From Gemmatimonadetes bacterium 2013_60CM_65_52 (GTDB lineage Bacteria; Gemmatimonadota; Gemmatimonadetes; Gemmatimonadales; Gemmatimonadaceae): DNA of 64,000 bases. This document shows positions 33,799 to 41,631 of the stretch, piece after piece. How positions within the stretch are numbered: the stretch's first letter is position 1; each line of letters begins with the position of its first letter. A program made the position numbers and the translations under genes. The stretch covers positions 302,678 through 366,677 of the forward strand of contig NGFI01000005.1 of the NCBI GenBank assembly GCA_002215645.1, written 5' to 3'. The notes below the pieces were generated by a model, which ran no database searches, was not told the DNA's origin, and worked only from the letters and a program-made list of their open reading frames with translations.

Positions 33799-34504
33799 CG
33801 AGCACTCCGGTGATGTTTTCCACGGCGAAGGGCTTCTGGAGGTACGCCCGGATCCACTCGCGGGGAAGCTCGACGGGAATGTCCTCCTCCGCGTTCGGCT
33901 GGCCGCTGTACAGAATGAGCGACGCGCCGGGATCGGCGTCGTGCATTGCAGCAATCGTTTCGCCGACATCGTCGTGCCCGAGATGCAGATGCAACAGGAC
34001 GGCCCTGGGGCGCCGCTCGGACATCAGATGCTCCGCCTCGTCGACACTGCGCGCGGTCACCGTCTCGAAGCCTTTCAGCGACAGCACCTCGGACAATGTC
34101 CTGAGGAACGTGGCATCGGTGTCGACGAGCAGGATGAGGCACCGCGCGGCGAGACTCGCCGTCAGCAGCTCGAGCAGCGAGCCGAGGTTCACCGGCTTCT
34201 GCACGATGCGCATCACGCCTTCACGCTCGGCCTCCTGGAGCAGCTCCTGCGCGGAGTATGCGGTCATCAGCAGCACCTTGATGCCCGGTGCGCGCGCCTT
34301 CATCGCCTTGAAGGTCGCGACCCCATCCATGCCGGGCATCTTCACGTCCATGAGCACGACGTCGAACGCATCGGTGCTGACCATCTCAACAGCTTCGATG
34401 CCCGAGTATGCCTGGCTCACCTCCCAGCCGCGGAGGCGAAGGACGTCGGACAACGTCCTCACCATGAAGCGGTCGTCATCGACGACCAGGACTCGTGGAT
34501 TCAT
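33779..34504 (-). CDS. Response regulator with two receiver domains, the second lacking its phosphoacceptor
   Basis: 241 residues consisting only of two receiver domains. The first (1-115) is complete: acidic pair at DDD (9-11), phosphoacceptor Asp53 in VVLMDVKMPGMDG, Thr81, Lys103. The second (122-240) keeps the fold (LILLVDTDATFLRTL) and the conserved Lys in QKPF, but has His172 where Asp is required (AVLLHLHLG), so it should be a pseudo-receiver. There is no output domain. It lies between a membrane sensor kinase and a receiver-bearing hybrid kinase, overlapping the latter, and probably shuttles phosphate or scaffolds the complex. Confidence 0.9.
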   Translation of the reverse strand: MNPRVLVVDDDRFMVRTLSDVLRLRGWEVSQAYSGIEAVEMVSTDAFDVVLMDVKMPGMDGVATFKAMKARAPGIKVLLMTAYSAQELLQEAEREGVMRIVQKPVNLGSLLELLTASLAARCLILLVDTDATFLRTLSEVLSLKGFETVTARSVDEAEHLMSERRPRAVLLHLHLGHDDVGETIAAMHDADPGASLILYSGQPNAEEDIPVELPREWIRAYLQKPFAVENITGVLDALSSS

Positions 34505-34513
34505 GTCCGGCTC

Positions 34514-36334
34514 CTAATTCGCCGCCGCCACGGGCAGCGTAAGACGGAAGGTGGCACCCTGGGTAAACGTCGTCGCGAGGGTGAGGTCGCCCTCATTCGC
34601 GCGTGCCAGCGTGCGCGAGACGGCGAGCCCCAAGCCGATGCCGCGCGCCTTCGTAGTGAACAGCGGCTCGAAGATCTTGGCCACGTTCTCCGGCGCCACT
34701 CCCGGTCCGCTGTCGGTGACGTCGCAGTGAACGACCTGCTCACCGGTGTGCGCCTGGACCTTGATGCGCCCGGAGTAGTCCATCGCCTGCATGGCGTTGG
34801 TGAGCAGATTGAGAATGATCTGGCCCACCTGGACGCTGTCCACGAGCACGTTCGGCAAATCGGTCGGGAACTGGGTCTCGATGGCGACGCCGTTCGTGGA
34901 GCCCAGGCGGGCGATCTGAGCGCTCATGACGTCGCCGAGCGACGCCGGCGAGCGCTGAGGCGACTTCAGACGTGCGAAATCGAGCAGATCGCTGACGATC
35001 TTCTCCGACAGCGTGATCTGCTGCTGGAGAATGTCGAGATACTCGATGACGTTGGACGGACTGCTCGCCAGCACCATCTTCAGGTAATACACGGCGTTCG
35101 TCATGACGCCGAGCGGGTTCCGCAGCTCGTGGCCGACGCCGCTGGCCAGCTGGCCGAGCATGGCCAGCTTCTCGCGGCGCACGAGCGATTCCTGCGTCTC
35201 GTGCAGCTGGAAGAGCGTGTCATTCAGCTCGCGCGTTCGCTCCTCCACCAGGTGCTCCAGGTTGCCACGAGAGCGGTCCACTTCCGCCGCCATGAGGTCG
35301 AAGGCGTCGCCCAGCCGTCCCAGCTCGTCTCCTCGGCCAATCTGCGCGCGCTGTGAGAAATCTCCGGCAGCGATTGCATCGGCCGCGGTGGCCAGTTGGC
35401 TGAGCGGCGCGGTGAGGCGCCGGCTCATGGTCCACGCTACAGCGAGCGCGACCAGAAGTGCCACGACGCCGATGATCGCCATTCTGCCGATGAATGCGTC
35501 CACCGGTGCGAAGATGGCGCGCATGGGGAAGGCGACGGACACCATCCATGGCGTGCGCGGGATGGGTGCAATGCTTGCCAGCACGGCGCCCGAGTCGCCG
35601 GGCATCTCCTGGGGCGTCGACGTGGGCGCCGTGGCTCGCTTCGGCAACGTGACTTCCTTTTCCAGGTCGGTGGCGTAGGTGCCGTCCGCGTTGCCGATCA
35701 GCAGAGTGGCGCTGGTTCCCACGAGTGTCGCCATCTGCTCGCGCGCCTTGGGCGACGCCTGCACCTTGCGCCACTGCACGACGAAGAGCCCGGGCGCACC
35801 CTTCACGGGCGCGACGGCGGGATACCCTGCGCCGCCAACGAGCCGGCGAAACCTTCCGACGGAGGCGCTGTCTCGGTGCAATGCATCGGTCATGGCACCC
35901 ACGGGCACTCTCGGCCCCGTGTCCGACGCCGACGCGGTGGACAGCAGCAACTGTCCAGTGGAGTCGCGAAGCTCGGTGGCGATGACCTGTTCCGGCTGTG
36001 GCCCGTGGTACGTCAGCGCTTGCAGTGCCGCTGCGCGCGCCGTGACATCGTTCGAGCCTGCGTACCCCGCCAGAGCCGGACTCGACGCGGTGGCTGTAAC
36101 CTGCGCGCGCAGTTGTGTGGCAGACAATTGCAGCGCGGTGGCGAATTGCTGCGTCACCCTCACGACGCGTTCAGAGGCCACGCGCTTCGCGGCGCCTCGC
36201 ACCTCGAGAATTGCGGCGGCGGAGAGGGAAAGTATGACGACGAGCAGCAGGCCGCCGATGACCAGGGGTATCTTCTGCTCGAGCGACAGTTTGGAGAAAA
36301 ACCCACCGCGCGCTTGCTTCGCAGTGTCTTGCAT
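34514..36334 (-). CDS. Membrane sensor histidine kinase (Cache-like sensor, HAMP, HisKA, HATPase)
   Basis: 606 residues. Membrane helix one spans about 23-44; an extracytoplasmic Cache-like sensor follows (about 45-280, with TPWMVSVAFP near its end); helix two is about 284-304. Then come a HAMP domain (RRLTAPLSQLATAADAIAAGDFSQRA), a coiled coil with an EERTRELNDTLFQLHETQESLVRREKLAMLGQLASG linker, HisKA with His402 in GVGHELRNPLG, and HATPase_c with N box NLLTNAMQAM, G1 DSGPGV and G2 GIGLGL. It is the first gene of a three-gene unit with a double receiver and a hybrid kinase. The ligand is unknown. The divergent neighbour is the tandem LysR protein. Confidence 0.93.
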   Translation of the reverse strand: MQDTAKQARGGFFSKLSLEQKIPLVIGGLLLVVILSLSAAAILEVRGAAKRVASERVVRVTQQFATALQLSATQLRAQVTATASSPALAGYAGSNDVTARAAALQALTYHGPQPEQVIATELRDSTGQLLLSTASASDTGPRVPVGAMTDALHRDSASVGRFRRLVGGAGYPAVAPVKGAPGLFVVQWRKVQASPKAREQMATLVGTSATLLIGNADGTYATDLEKEVTLPKRATAPTSTPQEMPGDSGAVLASIAPIPRTPWMVSVAFPMRAIFAPVDAFIGRMAIIGVVALLVALAVAWTMSRRLTAPLSQLATAADAIAAGDFSQRAQIGRGDELGRLGDAFDLMAAEVDRSRGNLEHLVEERTRELNDTLFQLHETQESLVRREKLAMLGQLASGVGHELRNPLGVMTNAVYYLKMVLASSPSNVIEYLDILQQQITLSEKIVSDLLDFARLKSPQRSPASLGDVMSAQIARLGSTNGVAIETQFPTDLPNVLVDSVQVGQIILNLLTNAMQAMDYSGRIKVQAHTGEQVVHCDVTDSGPGVAPENVAKIFEPLFTTKARGIGLGLAVSRTLARANEGDLTLATTFTQGATFRLTLPVAAAN

Positions 36335-36556
36335 GCCAGCTCCGATCGGGTAGAGGCGTGGCGGACTCCGCCGTTAACTCCGCTCCCACGCTTGACATAC
36401 ACTCATACGTGTCTGTCGCGGGACCCGACCAATACTTCATTTGCAGAGCAGCTATGCAGTTTTTCGATGACGTGCCGATACTCCGTCACGAAAAGCGCGG
36501 GGTTTCCGCCCCGGGCGGCGGTACGCTGTCCAATGATCTGCACTCCGGAGGGACGC

Positions 36557-38407
36557 TTGATCCTGAGGCATCTGCGCTATTTCGCGACCACTGCCGACGA
36601 AGGCGGAGTGACGAGGGCAGCGGCCAGGCTGCGCATGGCACAACCGGCACTGTCCCGGTCGATCCATGATCTCGAGGAGGCGGTCGGAGCAACGCTGCTC
36701 GAGCGGGACAATCGAGGGGTTCGTCTCACTCCGGCCGGCGTCGTTCTTCGAGACGGTATCGACCTCATCCACGCGCACCTGATCGAAGCGTTGCGCCTGG
36801 TCGCGCTGGCGCACGAGGGCAGGGTTGCAACCCTGCGCATTGGGATGAGCCGTGAAGCGCTGCACAGCCACACACTCGGGCGGGTGATCGCGGCCTATCG
36901 GAAGAAATACCCCGACGTGGAGCTCGTCGTCAGCGAGTTACCGATGTCATTGCAGCCGACTGCGCTCAGAGTGGCCGAGGTGGACGGCGCCATCAGTGCT
37001 GGTGGCGAGGACGAGTCGGCGATTCAGTGCGAGACACTCTTTCACGACCGCATCAACAGCGCGATGCTCGCTGTCTCGCACCCGCTTGCCGGCGCGAGCG
37101 CGCTCACGCCGGAAGAGCTGCGGTCGGTGCCCCTTCGGCTCGACGCCAGCTCCGTCGCGCGCTTGCCCGCGCTTCGGACCGCTCTCGATCAGTTGGGCTT
37201 CGCGTGGGAGGAGGTCGACGGAGTGGACACCGCGCTGAGCTATGTCGCAGCCGGGAATGGCTGGCTTCCGGCACTTCGCTCTCTTCAGTCGACGTCGCCA
37301 GCGGGCCTTGCCGTGAAGCCCGTGATCGGGCTGGATGTTCCGGTGCCGATGGTGCTGCGATGGAACAGCGCTCCACCCGGCGCGGCCCTCCAGAATCTGT
37401 TGGCGATTGCGTCGCGCGTCGTCGCGGAGGAAGAGGACGGAGCGTCATCGCCCCGCCGTCGGAGCTCCAGTCCCCGGCTCCAACTCCTGCCCGACGCCTC
37501 CGGCGGCGGAATCGAGCTGCGGCAGCTTCGCGCGCTCGTGACCTCCATAGAGGAAGGATCCCTGAGTGCCGCCGCCACGCGACTCGGCGTCACGCAGTCG
37601 GCCATCTCGCGGCAGGTGCGGAGTCTCGAGGATGCTGTCGGCGTTCAGCTGCTCAACCGCGGCGGGCGACGACTTGTGGCCACTGCCGCCGGCGAAGCGC
37701 TGCGCGGTGCGGCAACTGTAATCCTCGGCATCCTCGACGAAACGTTCCAGCGCGCGCGGGCGACGTCACGCGGCATCACGGCGCGATGCACGATCGGCAG
37801 CGTGCCTCGCGAGCTGACGAATGGCGTGCTCGTGAGTGCCCTTCAGCAGCTCACTCAGCTTCATCCGGAGCTGTCCGTCAGCGTCGTGGAGAATCCGGCA
37901 CCGGATAGCCTGTTCACCCGCGAAGTGGATCTCACCGTCACGTCGATGTTTCCCGGCGCCGTGGACAACCCCATGATCTCGACGGTGTTGTTACGGGACG
38001 ATCCGCTGGACTGTGCCCTTCTCGCCGAGTCGCACCCCTTGGCGAAACGGGAGTGGATTCAGCCGGCGGAGCTGATGGACCATCCCTTCCTGTTCATCTC
38101 CAGGTCGTACGCGCCGAACGCCTACGATCACATCATCGGGGCGCTACAGAAGTTCGGCATTGCTCCGACCATCGGCGGCGAGTTCAATGGAGCGCGCGTG
38201 TTGTGGTCGGTCGTGGCGGGTGGGGATGGGTGGGCACTCGGGACGCGGTCGCTGCGCACCAACCCGCCGGCCGGCATCGTCGCCCGGCCGATCGAGGGAC
38301 TGCACATCCCGTGGGGCGTAGGTCTGATGTGGCGCAAGAACGAGAGCGATCCCGTGATCAAGCAGGTGATCGAAGTGTTCAGAAATCCGCAGCGTTTACA
38401 GGTGTAA
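36557..38407 (+). CDS. Tandem fusion of two LysR-type transcriptional regulators
   Basis: 616 residues containing two complete LysR proteins in one chain. The first unit has a helix-turn-helix at 3-62 (LRHLRYFATTADEGGVTRAAARLRMAQPALSRSIHDLE) and an effector-binding domain to about 295. A Ser/Arg/Pro-rich linker (SSPRRRSSSPRLQLLP) joins a second helix-turn-helix at about 319-378 (LRQLRALVTSIEEGSLSAAATRLGVTQSAISRQVRSLE) and a second substrate-binding domain. I prefer the TTG at 36557 as start because GGAGGGA lies five bases upstream and family homology begins there; an in-frame ATG at 36533 is possible. There is no stop codon or frameshift between halves. It is divergent from the sensor-kinase operon. 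LysR proteins normally act as tetramers of single-unit chains, so the covalent doublet is unusual. Confidence 0.9.
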   Translation: MILRHLRYFATTADEGGVTRAAARLRMAQPALSRSIHDLEEAVGATLLERDNRGVRLTPAGVVLRDGIDLIHAHLIEALRLVALAHEGRVATLRIGMSREALHSHTLGRVIAAYRKKYPDVELVVSELPMSLQPTALRVAEVDGAISAGGEDESAIQCETLFHDRINSAMLAVSHPLAGASALTPEELRSVPLRLDASSVARLPALRTALDQLGFAWEEVDGVDTALSYVAAGNGWLPALRSLQSTSPAGLAVKPVIGLDVPVPMVLRWNSAPPGAALQNLLAIASRVVAEEEDGASSPRRRSSSPRLQLLPDASGGGIELRQLRALVTSIEEGSLSAAATRLGVTQSAISRQVRSLEDAVGVQLLNRGGRRLVATAAGEALRGAATVILGILDETFQRARATSRGITARCTIGSVPRELTNGVLVSALQQLTQLHPELSVSVVENPAPDSLFTREVDLTVTSMFPGAVDNPMISTVLLRDDPLDCALLAESHPLAKREWIQPAELMDHPFLFISRSYAPNAYDHIIGALQKFGIAPTIGGEFNGARVLWSVVAGGDGWALGTRSLRTNPPAGIVARPIEGLHIPWGVGLMWRKNESDPVIKQVIEVFRNPQRLQV

Positions 38408-38490
38408 CGGAAATTTGCGCAGGGCATACCAGACGCGCCGCGGTGACCATGCGTTTATGGTATGTGCACACACTTGAGGGCGCTTGAACG

Positions 38491-39177
38491 TCAGTCGCGC
38501 AGGTTCCAGAATGCGCTGGTCAAGCCAATGGACCCGAGAAGCGCTTCCGTTTCTTCAAGCGTGTGTCGTCGCCAATCCGGCTTCACCTTATTTCGGTACC
38601 AGCCGTGAGCGAGCTGCCACGTTTGCTCCGGTGTGATGATGGCGCCGCGAGGGAGATCACGGGCGGCACACCATCGGTCGACGTGCTCTTCGTCCCGGAA
38701 GAGCAGCATGGTGCTTCACGTAAAGCCGATATTGTCCCACCAATGGTGCGCTGGAATCGCGAAGTGGACGACGCCCTCACTACGGACTAGACGTTCGTCG
38801 CGCACCTCGAGGGTCATCATGTCTCCGCAATCGCCACACGGTGCGGTGATGACGCCTTCGGTCCCCACAGCGGCCACGATCCCGAGTGCGTCCCAGATGC
38901 AGATGCCCCAGTACTGCCTGCCGCCGGCGGCGACCCGGATACCGGAGGGGACGGCGCAGAATGGATTGGCTGCCCAGATGTTGCCGTCGTTCGGCGCGAG
39001 GATCAGGACCTTCGCCGCGGCGAGCTCGTGGAGAGCTGCGCGAATGTCGGTCTCAGGACGTCCGAGTGCGTGGGCTATATCGGGCGGCTGTGGGACGCGG
39101 CCGGTGGCGGCGGCTTCGCGGAAGATGTGAATGCGAACGTCGCGGAGCAGATTGAGATCCGACACCGGCTCAGTCAT
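38491..39177 (-). CDS. MerB-like organomercurial (alkylmercury) lyase, probable selenoprotein read through UGA
   Basis: A 228-codon reading frame with one internal TGA at 38716-38718 (codon 154). Upstream, an N-terminal winged-helix part (VRIHIFREAAATGRVPQPPDIAHALG) is followed by the MerB catalytic segment with Cys93 and Asp96 (WGICIWDAL), matching MerB Cys96/Asp99. After the TGA the same frame stays open for 74 codons and continues the family (STMLLFRDEEHVDRWC ... LTSAFWNL). The TGA falls where MerB has catalytic Cys159: the Cys93-to-codon-154 spacing is 61, against 63 in MerB. A SECIS-like hairpin follows at once. I read it as selenocysteine at residue 154; the alternative is a nonsense-mutated gene with Cys lost. 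ATG 39177 is chosen over upstream ATGs (39207, 39285), which add unrelated sequence. Expected role: protonolytic cleavage of carbon-mercury bonds. Confidence 0.7.
38668..38714 (-). promoter_or_regulatory. Candidate bacterial SECIS element (selenocysteine insertion hairpin)
   Basis: Directly 3' of the in-frame UGA the mRNA can fold into two stacked stems. The lower stem pairs GCACCAU (38714-38708) with AUGGUGU (38674-38668), six Watson-Crick pairs plus one G-U. The upper stem pairs UGCUCUUC (38705-38698) with GAAGAGCA (38691-38684), eight perfect pairs, closed by the hexaloop CGGGAC. The loop starts 18 nucleotides after the UGA and has G among its first two bases, both within the accepted bacterial SECIS geometry. 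Confidence 0.6.
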
Positions 39178-39326
39178 CCGAGTGAATCGTAATTCAGGTA
39201 GCGGCATGTGGCCAAGTCGTGCCGGGGGGGGCGCGAGGCTCGATATGAGCGCATCGGCGAGGGACACGCGACAGAAGATCAACACTCACGTGGCGTGTCG
39301 GCGCGCGACCCGCGAACTTGCGCGGC

Positions 39327-39866
39327 ATGGCGCTCACCGCAACGGTCTACAACTTCGACGTTCAACTCGCTGACGTCGACCGGGGCGTATACGAAGTACT
39401 CTCCTTCCGCGCGGCGCAGCAGCCGTCAGAAACGGAGGAGTATCTCCTGTCGCGCGTGCTGGCGTACTGCCTCGAGTACGCCGAAGGCATCAGCTTCTCC
39501 AACGGTATTGCGGAGCCCGACGTGCCGGCCCTCTCCGTGCGCGACCTCACAGGTGCGATGCAGGTCTGGATCGACGTCGGTGCTCCCGACGCCGCGCGAC
39601 TTCACAAGGCCAGCAAAGCGTCTCCGCGCGTCGTGGTCTACACGCATCGGGATGCGGCTCGACTGGCATCTCAACTCTCCGGGGAGCGCATCCACCGGTC
39701 GGAGGCGCTTGAACTTTACGGAATCGACCGCGCGCTCATCGACGGTTTGATGGCGCACCTCGATCGGCGCAACACGTGGGAGATGTCCGTCACCGACCGT
39801 CATGTGTACGTGACGGTGCAGGGGGAGACGGTGGAGGGAGATGTGACAAGGACGCGGCTTGGGTGA
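39327..39866 (+). CDS. YaeQ family protein
   Basis: 179 residues. The start MALTATVYNFDVQLADVDRGVYEVLSFRAAQQPSETEEYLLSRVLAYCLEY is characteristic of YaeQ, as is EPDVPALSVRDLTGAMQVWIDVGAPDAARLHKASKASPRVVVYTHRD. The fold is PD-(D/E)xK nuclease-like with the acidic pair at EPD and D in WIDVG, but nuclease activity has not been established for the family. ATG 39327 is used because homology starts there. It stands alone between the divergent MerB-like gene and a convergent lipoprotein. Confidence 0.93.
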   Translation: MALTATVYNFDVQLADVDRGVYEVLSFRAAQQPSETEEYLLSRVLAYCLEYAEGISFSNGIAEPDVPALSVRDLTGAMQVWIDVGAPDAARLHKASKASPRVVVYTHRDAARLASQLSGERIHRSEALELYGIDRALIDGLMAHLDRRNTWEMSVTDRHVYVTVQGETVEGDVTRTRLG

Positions 39867-39883
39867 TGCCCGAGATGCTCGCA

Positions 39884-40447
39884 CTACCGCGACTGGACCT
39901 TGAGCACGAATTGGTTGGATACTCGTTGGTCGAGGCGTAGGGTGTCCCTCGCTCCGCCAGCGTTCGCCGGGTCGGTTGCGTATCCAACGTTCCACACGAT
40001 CCGGTACAGGCCGGGAATGTCCGGTGTGGAGAAGCGCGGCCCGCAATTGCAATCGGGATAGCCGCCGAAGACGCTGATGTCAAAGACGTGCGTTCGACCC
40101 GGAAGCACAACGATTGGCGGACCGTAGCAGAGGAGCACGGCGGGCGACCACACCGACTGCCAGACGGTTCCGACGAGCTTCTCGAAGGTGAAGCTGGTTG
40201 ATCCGCGACAATTCTCGAAGCTCGTGGCTCGCGTCGTCCCGTTGATGTAGGTGACGACGAGCGATCCATCGTAGCCGATCACGCCGGCGTTCAGTGTGTA
40301 GGCCGAGGAGTCGGTCTGGAAGTGTGCGGCGGAATCGCGCGTACTGGTGGGCACCGTGTCCGTGCTACACGACGAGGCCAGCGCGATCGCCAACGTGAGT
40401 GCGAGGCACCTTGCTCGTCCGTTCCAATTCGGCGTGCAATGGGACAC
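39884..40447 (-). CDS. Hypothetical lipoprotein
   Basis: 187 residues with a GTG start preceded by GGAGG. The N-terminus is basic then hydrophobic (ARCLALTLAIALASSC) with a lipobox at LASSC. The mature part is beta-rich, with a segment ending VVLPGRTHVFDISVF and a DIPGLYRIVWNVGY strand pair that recall the Ig-like bulky-strand folds of extracellular binding modules (intracellular-inhibitor/BsuPI-like). Six cysteines in the mature region (ENC, LLC, DCNC and others) could form disulfides. It overlaps nothing and is not evidently in an operon. The function is unknown. Confidence 0.75.
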   Translation of the reverse strand: MSHCTPNWNGRARCLALTLAIALASSCSTDTVPTSTRDSAAHFQTDSSAYTLNAGVIGYDGSLVVTYINGTTRATSFENCRGSTSFTFEKLVGTVWQSVWSPAVLLCYGPPIVVLPGRTHVFDISVFGGYPDCNCGPRFSTPDIPGLYRIVWNVGYATDPANAGGARDTLRLDQRVSNQFVLKVQSR

Positions 40448-40456
40448 CTGGCCTCC

Positions 40457-40660
40457 TTAGATCAGCCACGGCTGAAACATGCCTTCGTAAGGCGTGCCGC
40501 GACAGCGCCACTGCTCCGCGCGAAAAGGATCCTCGATGCGCGCCTCTGCTGAGAGCCAATCCACCATCATGCCGAACCTCAGCCACCATCCGATCGTCAC
40601 GGGGTTGCCGTATCGATATACCGGCACCCAAACTCTCACCCTATATGTCGGCCTTGACAT
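40457..40660 (-). CDS. Small hypothetical protein, uncertain
   Basis: A 67-codon frame immediately upstream of the lipoprotein gene, in the same direction and with a nine-base gap. The peptide is Trp-, Arg- and Tyr-rich (RVRVWVPVYRYGNPVTIGWWLRFG) with no signal peptide, and matches no family I know. Its ATG overlaps the HigB promoter on the other strand and has no ribosome-binding site. It is listed because it fills the gap in register with its neighbour, but it may not be expressed. Confidence 0.3.
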   Translation of the reverse strand: MSRPTYRVRVWVPVYRYGNPVTIGWWLRFGMMVDWLSAEARIEDPFRAEQWRCRGTPYEGMFQPWLI

Positions 40661-40681
40661 ATATCAGTCGCGACATAGTTT
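40654..40681 (+). promoter_or_regulatory. Candidate sigma-70-type promoter of the HigBA module
   Basis: TTGACA at 40654-40659 is a perfect -35 hexamer; a weak -10 (TAGTTT) lies at 40676-40681 after 16 bases. Transcription would begin near 40688, a few bases before the GTG at 40696, so the toxin mRNA would be nearly leaderless. The site also holds ATATGTC/GACATAT, an inverted repeat (about 40644-40662) that could bind HigA. Confidence 0.45.
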
Positions 40682-40695
40682 TGCTGTTGGCGTCC

Positions 40696-41031
40696 GTGGA
40701 TAAACCACTCGTCTGGCTCAGTGGTGAGATCAAGACGCCACCATTCTCGGCGGCTGCGCGGTGTGAAGCGGGTGTGTTGCTCCGACAGCTTCAGGCCGGC
40801 GTGAAACTTGGGATGCCGCACTCACGACCGATGTCGTCCATCGGCGTGCGGTGCCATGAGCTTCGGATCGTCGATGACAACAAGACGTGGCGTGTGGTCT
40901 ACAGGCTCGATCCGGACGCGGTGATCATTGCAGACGTATTTCAGAAGACAACACGACAAACGCCCGCGCGGGTCATTGCTGCGTGTACGCGGCGCCTCAA
41001 GCGGTACGATCAGGTAACTCGGGAGGACTGA
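40696..41031 (+). CDS. HigB/RelE-type toxin (Gp49-like)
   Basis: 111 residues. The family pattern is plain: DKPLVWLSGEIKTPPFSAAARCEAGVLLRQLQAGVKLGMPHSRPMSSIGVRCHELRIVDDNKTWRVVYRLDPDAVIIADVFQKTTRQTP, followed by a C-terminal RRLKRYDQ helix. This group of phage-derived Gp49/HigB proteins are ribosome-dependent mRNA interferases. I prefer the GTG at 40696 because homology begins there and the likely promoter lies just before it; an in-frame ATG at 40645 sits upstream of that promoter. The HigA antitoxin follows after two bases, so the order is toxin-first as usual for higBA. Confidence 0.88.
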   Translation: MDKPLVWLSGEIKTPPFSAAARCEAGVLLRQLQAGVKLGMPHSRPMSSIGVRCHELRIVDDNKTWRVVYRLDPDAVIIADVFQKTTRQTPARVIAACTRRLKRYDQVTRED

Positions 41032-41033
41032 AC

Positions 41034-41354
41034 ATGGATGCCAAAAAGCGGAAGCGGCTCGAAGCGGCAGGCTGGAGTGTCGGGGATGCGAAAGACTTCC
41101 TCAAGCTGACGCCGGAGGAGGTGGCGTTGATCGAAATGCGACTGGCCCTGAGTCAGGCCCTTCGTGAACGGCGTCTGGAGAGTGGGTTGACGCAGATGAC
41201 GCTTGCCAAACAGCTCGGGTCGAGTCAATCGCGTGTCGCGAAGCTCGAGGCTGCGGACGCGAGCGTCTCTCTCGAGCTGTTGATCCGTGCGCTCCTCGCA
41301 GTCGGCGCCAGTCGGAGGGATGTCGCACACGCACTGGCGCGCCGGATCGCCTAG
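41034..41354 (+). CDS. HigA-type antitoxin, XRE helix-turn-helix
   Basis: 106 residues with a GGGAGGA site before the ATG. The N-terminal third (KRKRLEAAGWSVGDAKDFLKLTPEEVALIEMRLALSQALRERR) is the typical antitoxin lead-in; the remainder is an XRE/Cro helix-turn-helix (LTQMTLAKQLGSSQSRVAKLEAADASVSLELLIRALLAVGAS). It neutralises the toxin encoded two bases upstream and would repress the shared promoter. Confidence 0.9.
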   Translation: MDAKKRKRLEAAGWSVGDAKDFLKLTPEEVALIEMRLALSQALRERRLESGLTQMTLAKQLGSSQSRVAKLEAADASVSLELLIRALLAVGASRRDVAHALARRIA

Positions 41355-41403
41355 TCGCCGAATGCCAGCCTCCGACATAAGGACAGCCGACTTCGCTTCA
41401 GTA

Positions 41404-41631
41404 CTATGATTTCGGCTTGAGAGAGTCTGGCACGATACCAGTCCAGTAATAGTCAGCGGTCTTGTGGCACGTCTTCGAGCAATCGATGCACGATGCACCG
41501 CAGCTGCAGCCGATCTTGCAGTTAGGGCCGGTGGCGTCTCCTCCGCATGCCGAGAGAGGAGCGGTACCTCCCGTTAGCAGAAGGAATGGCAGTCCGAGGC
41601 ACGTTCGTCGAATAACCGGCGGCACGGTCAT
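41404..41631 (-). CDS. Small cysteine-rich lipoprotein
   Basis: 75 residues. A hydrophobic N-terminus ends in PLSAC, a possible lipobox at Cys29. It is followed by a compact cysteine cluster with spacing C-x3-C-x-C-x3-C-x2-C-x3-C (positions about 38-55), reminiscent of metal-binding or disulfide knots. The tail is short. Its ATG overlaps the stop of the upstream His/Gly-rich secreted protein gene by four bases, so the two are probably made together. I do not recognise a family. Confidence 0.55.
   Translation of the reverse strand: MTVPPVIRRTCLGLPFLLLTGGTAPLSACGGDATGPNCKIGCSCGASCIDCSKTCHKTADYYWTGIVPDSLKPKS

Noticed and set aside
35396-36532. N-terminal extension of the tandem LysR frame
   Set aside because: The extension is antisense to the sensor kinase and has no homology; the LysR domain and a GGAGGGA site fix the start near 36557.
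38491-38709. A separate 72-residue gene starting at the ATG after the TGA
   Set aside because: It is the same frame and the same family as the upstream part, with only two codons between TGA and ATG, so it is better read as the C-terminus of one recoded or broken gene.
40365-40631. An 88-codon minus-strand frame overlapping the lipoprotein start
   Set aside because: It overlaps the better-supported GTG/GGAGG start of the lipoprotein gene in another frame and has no family match.
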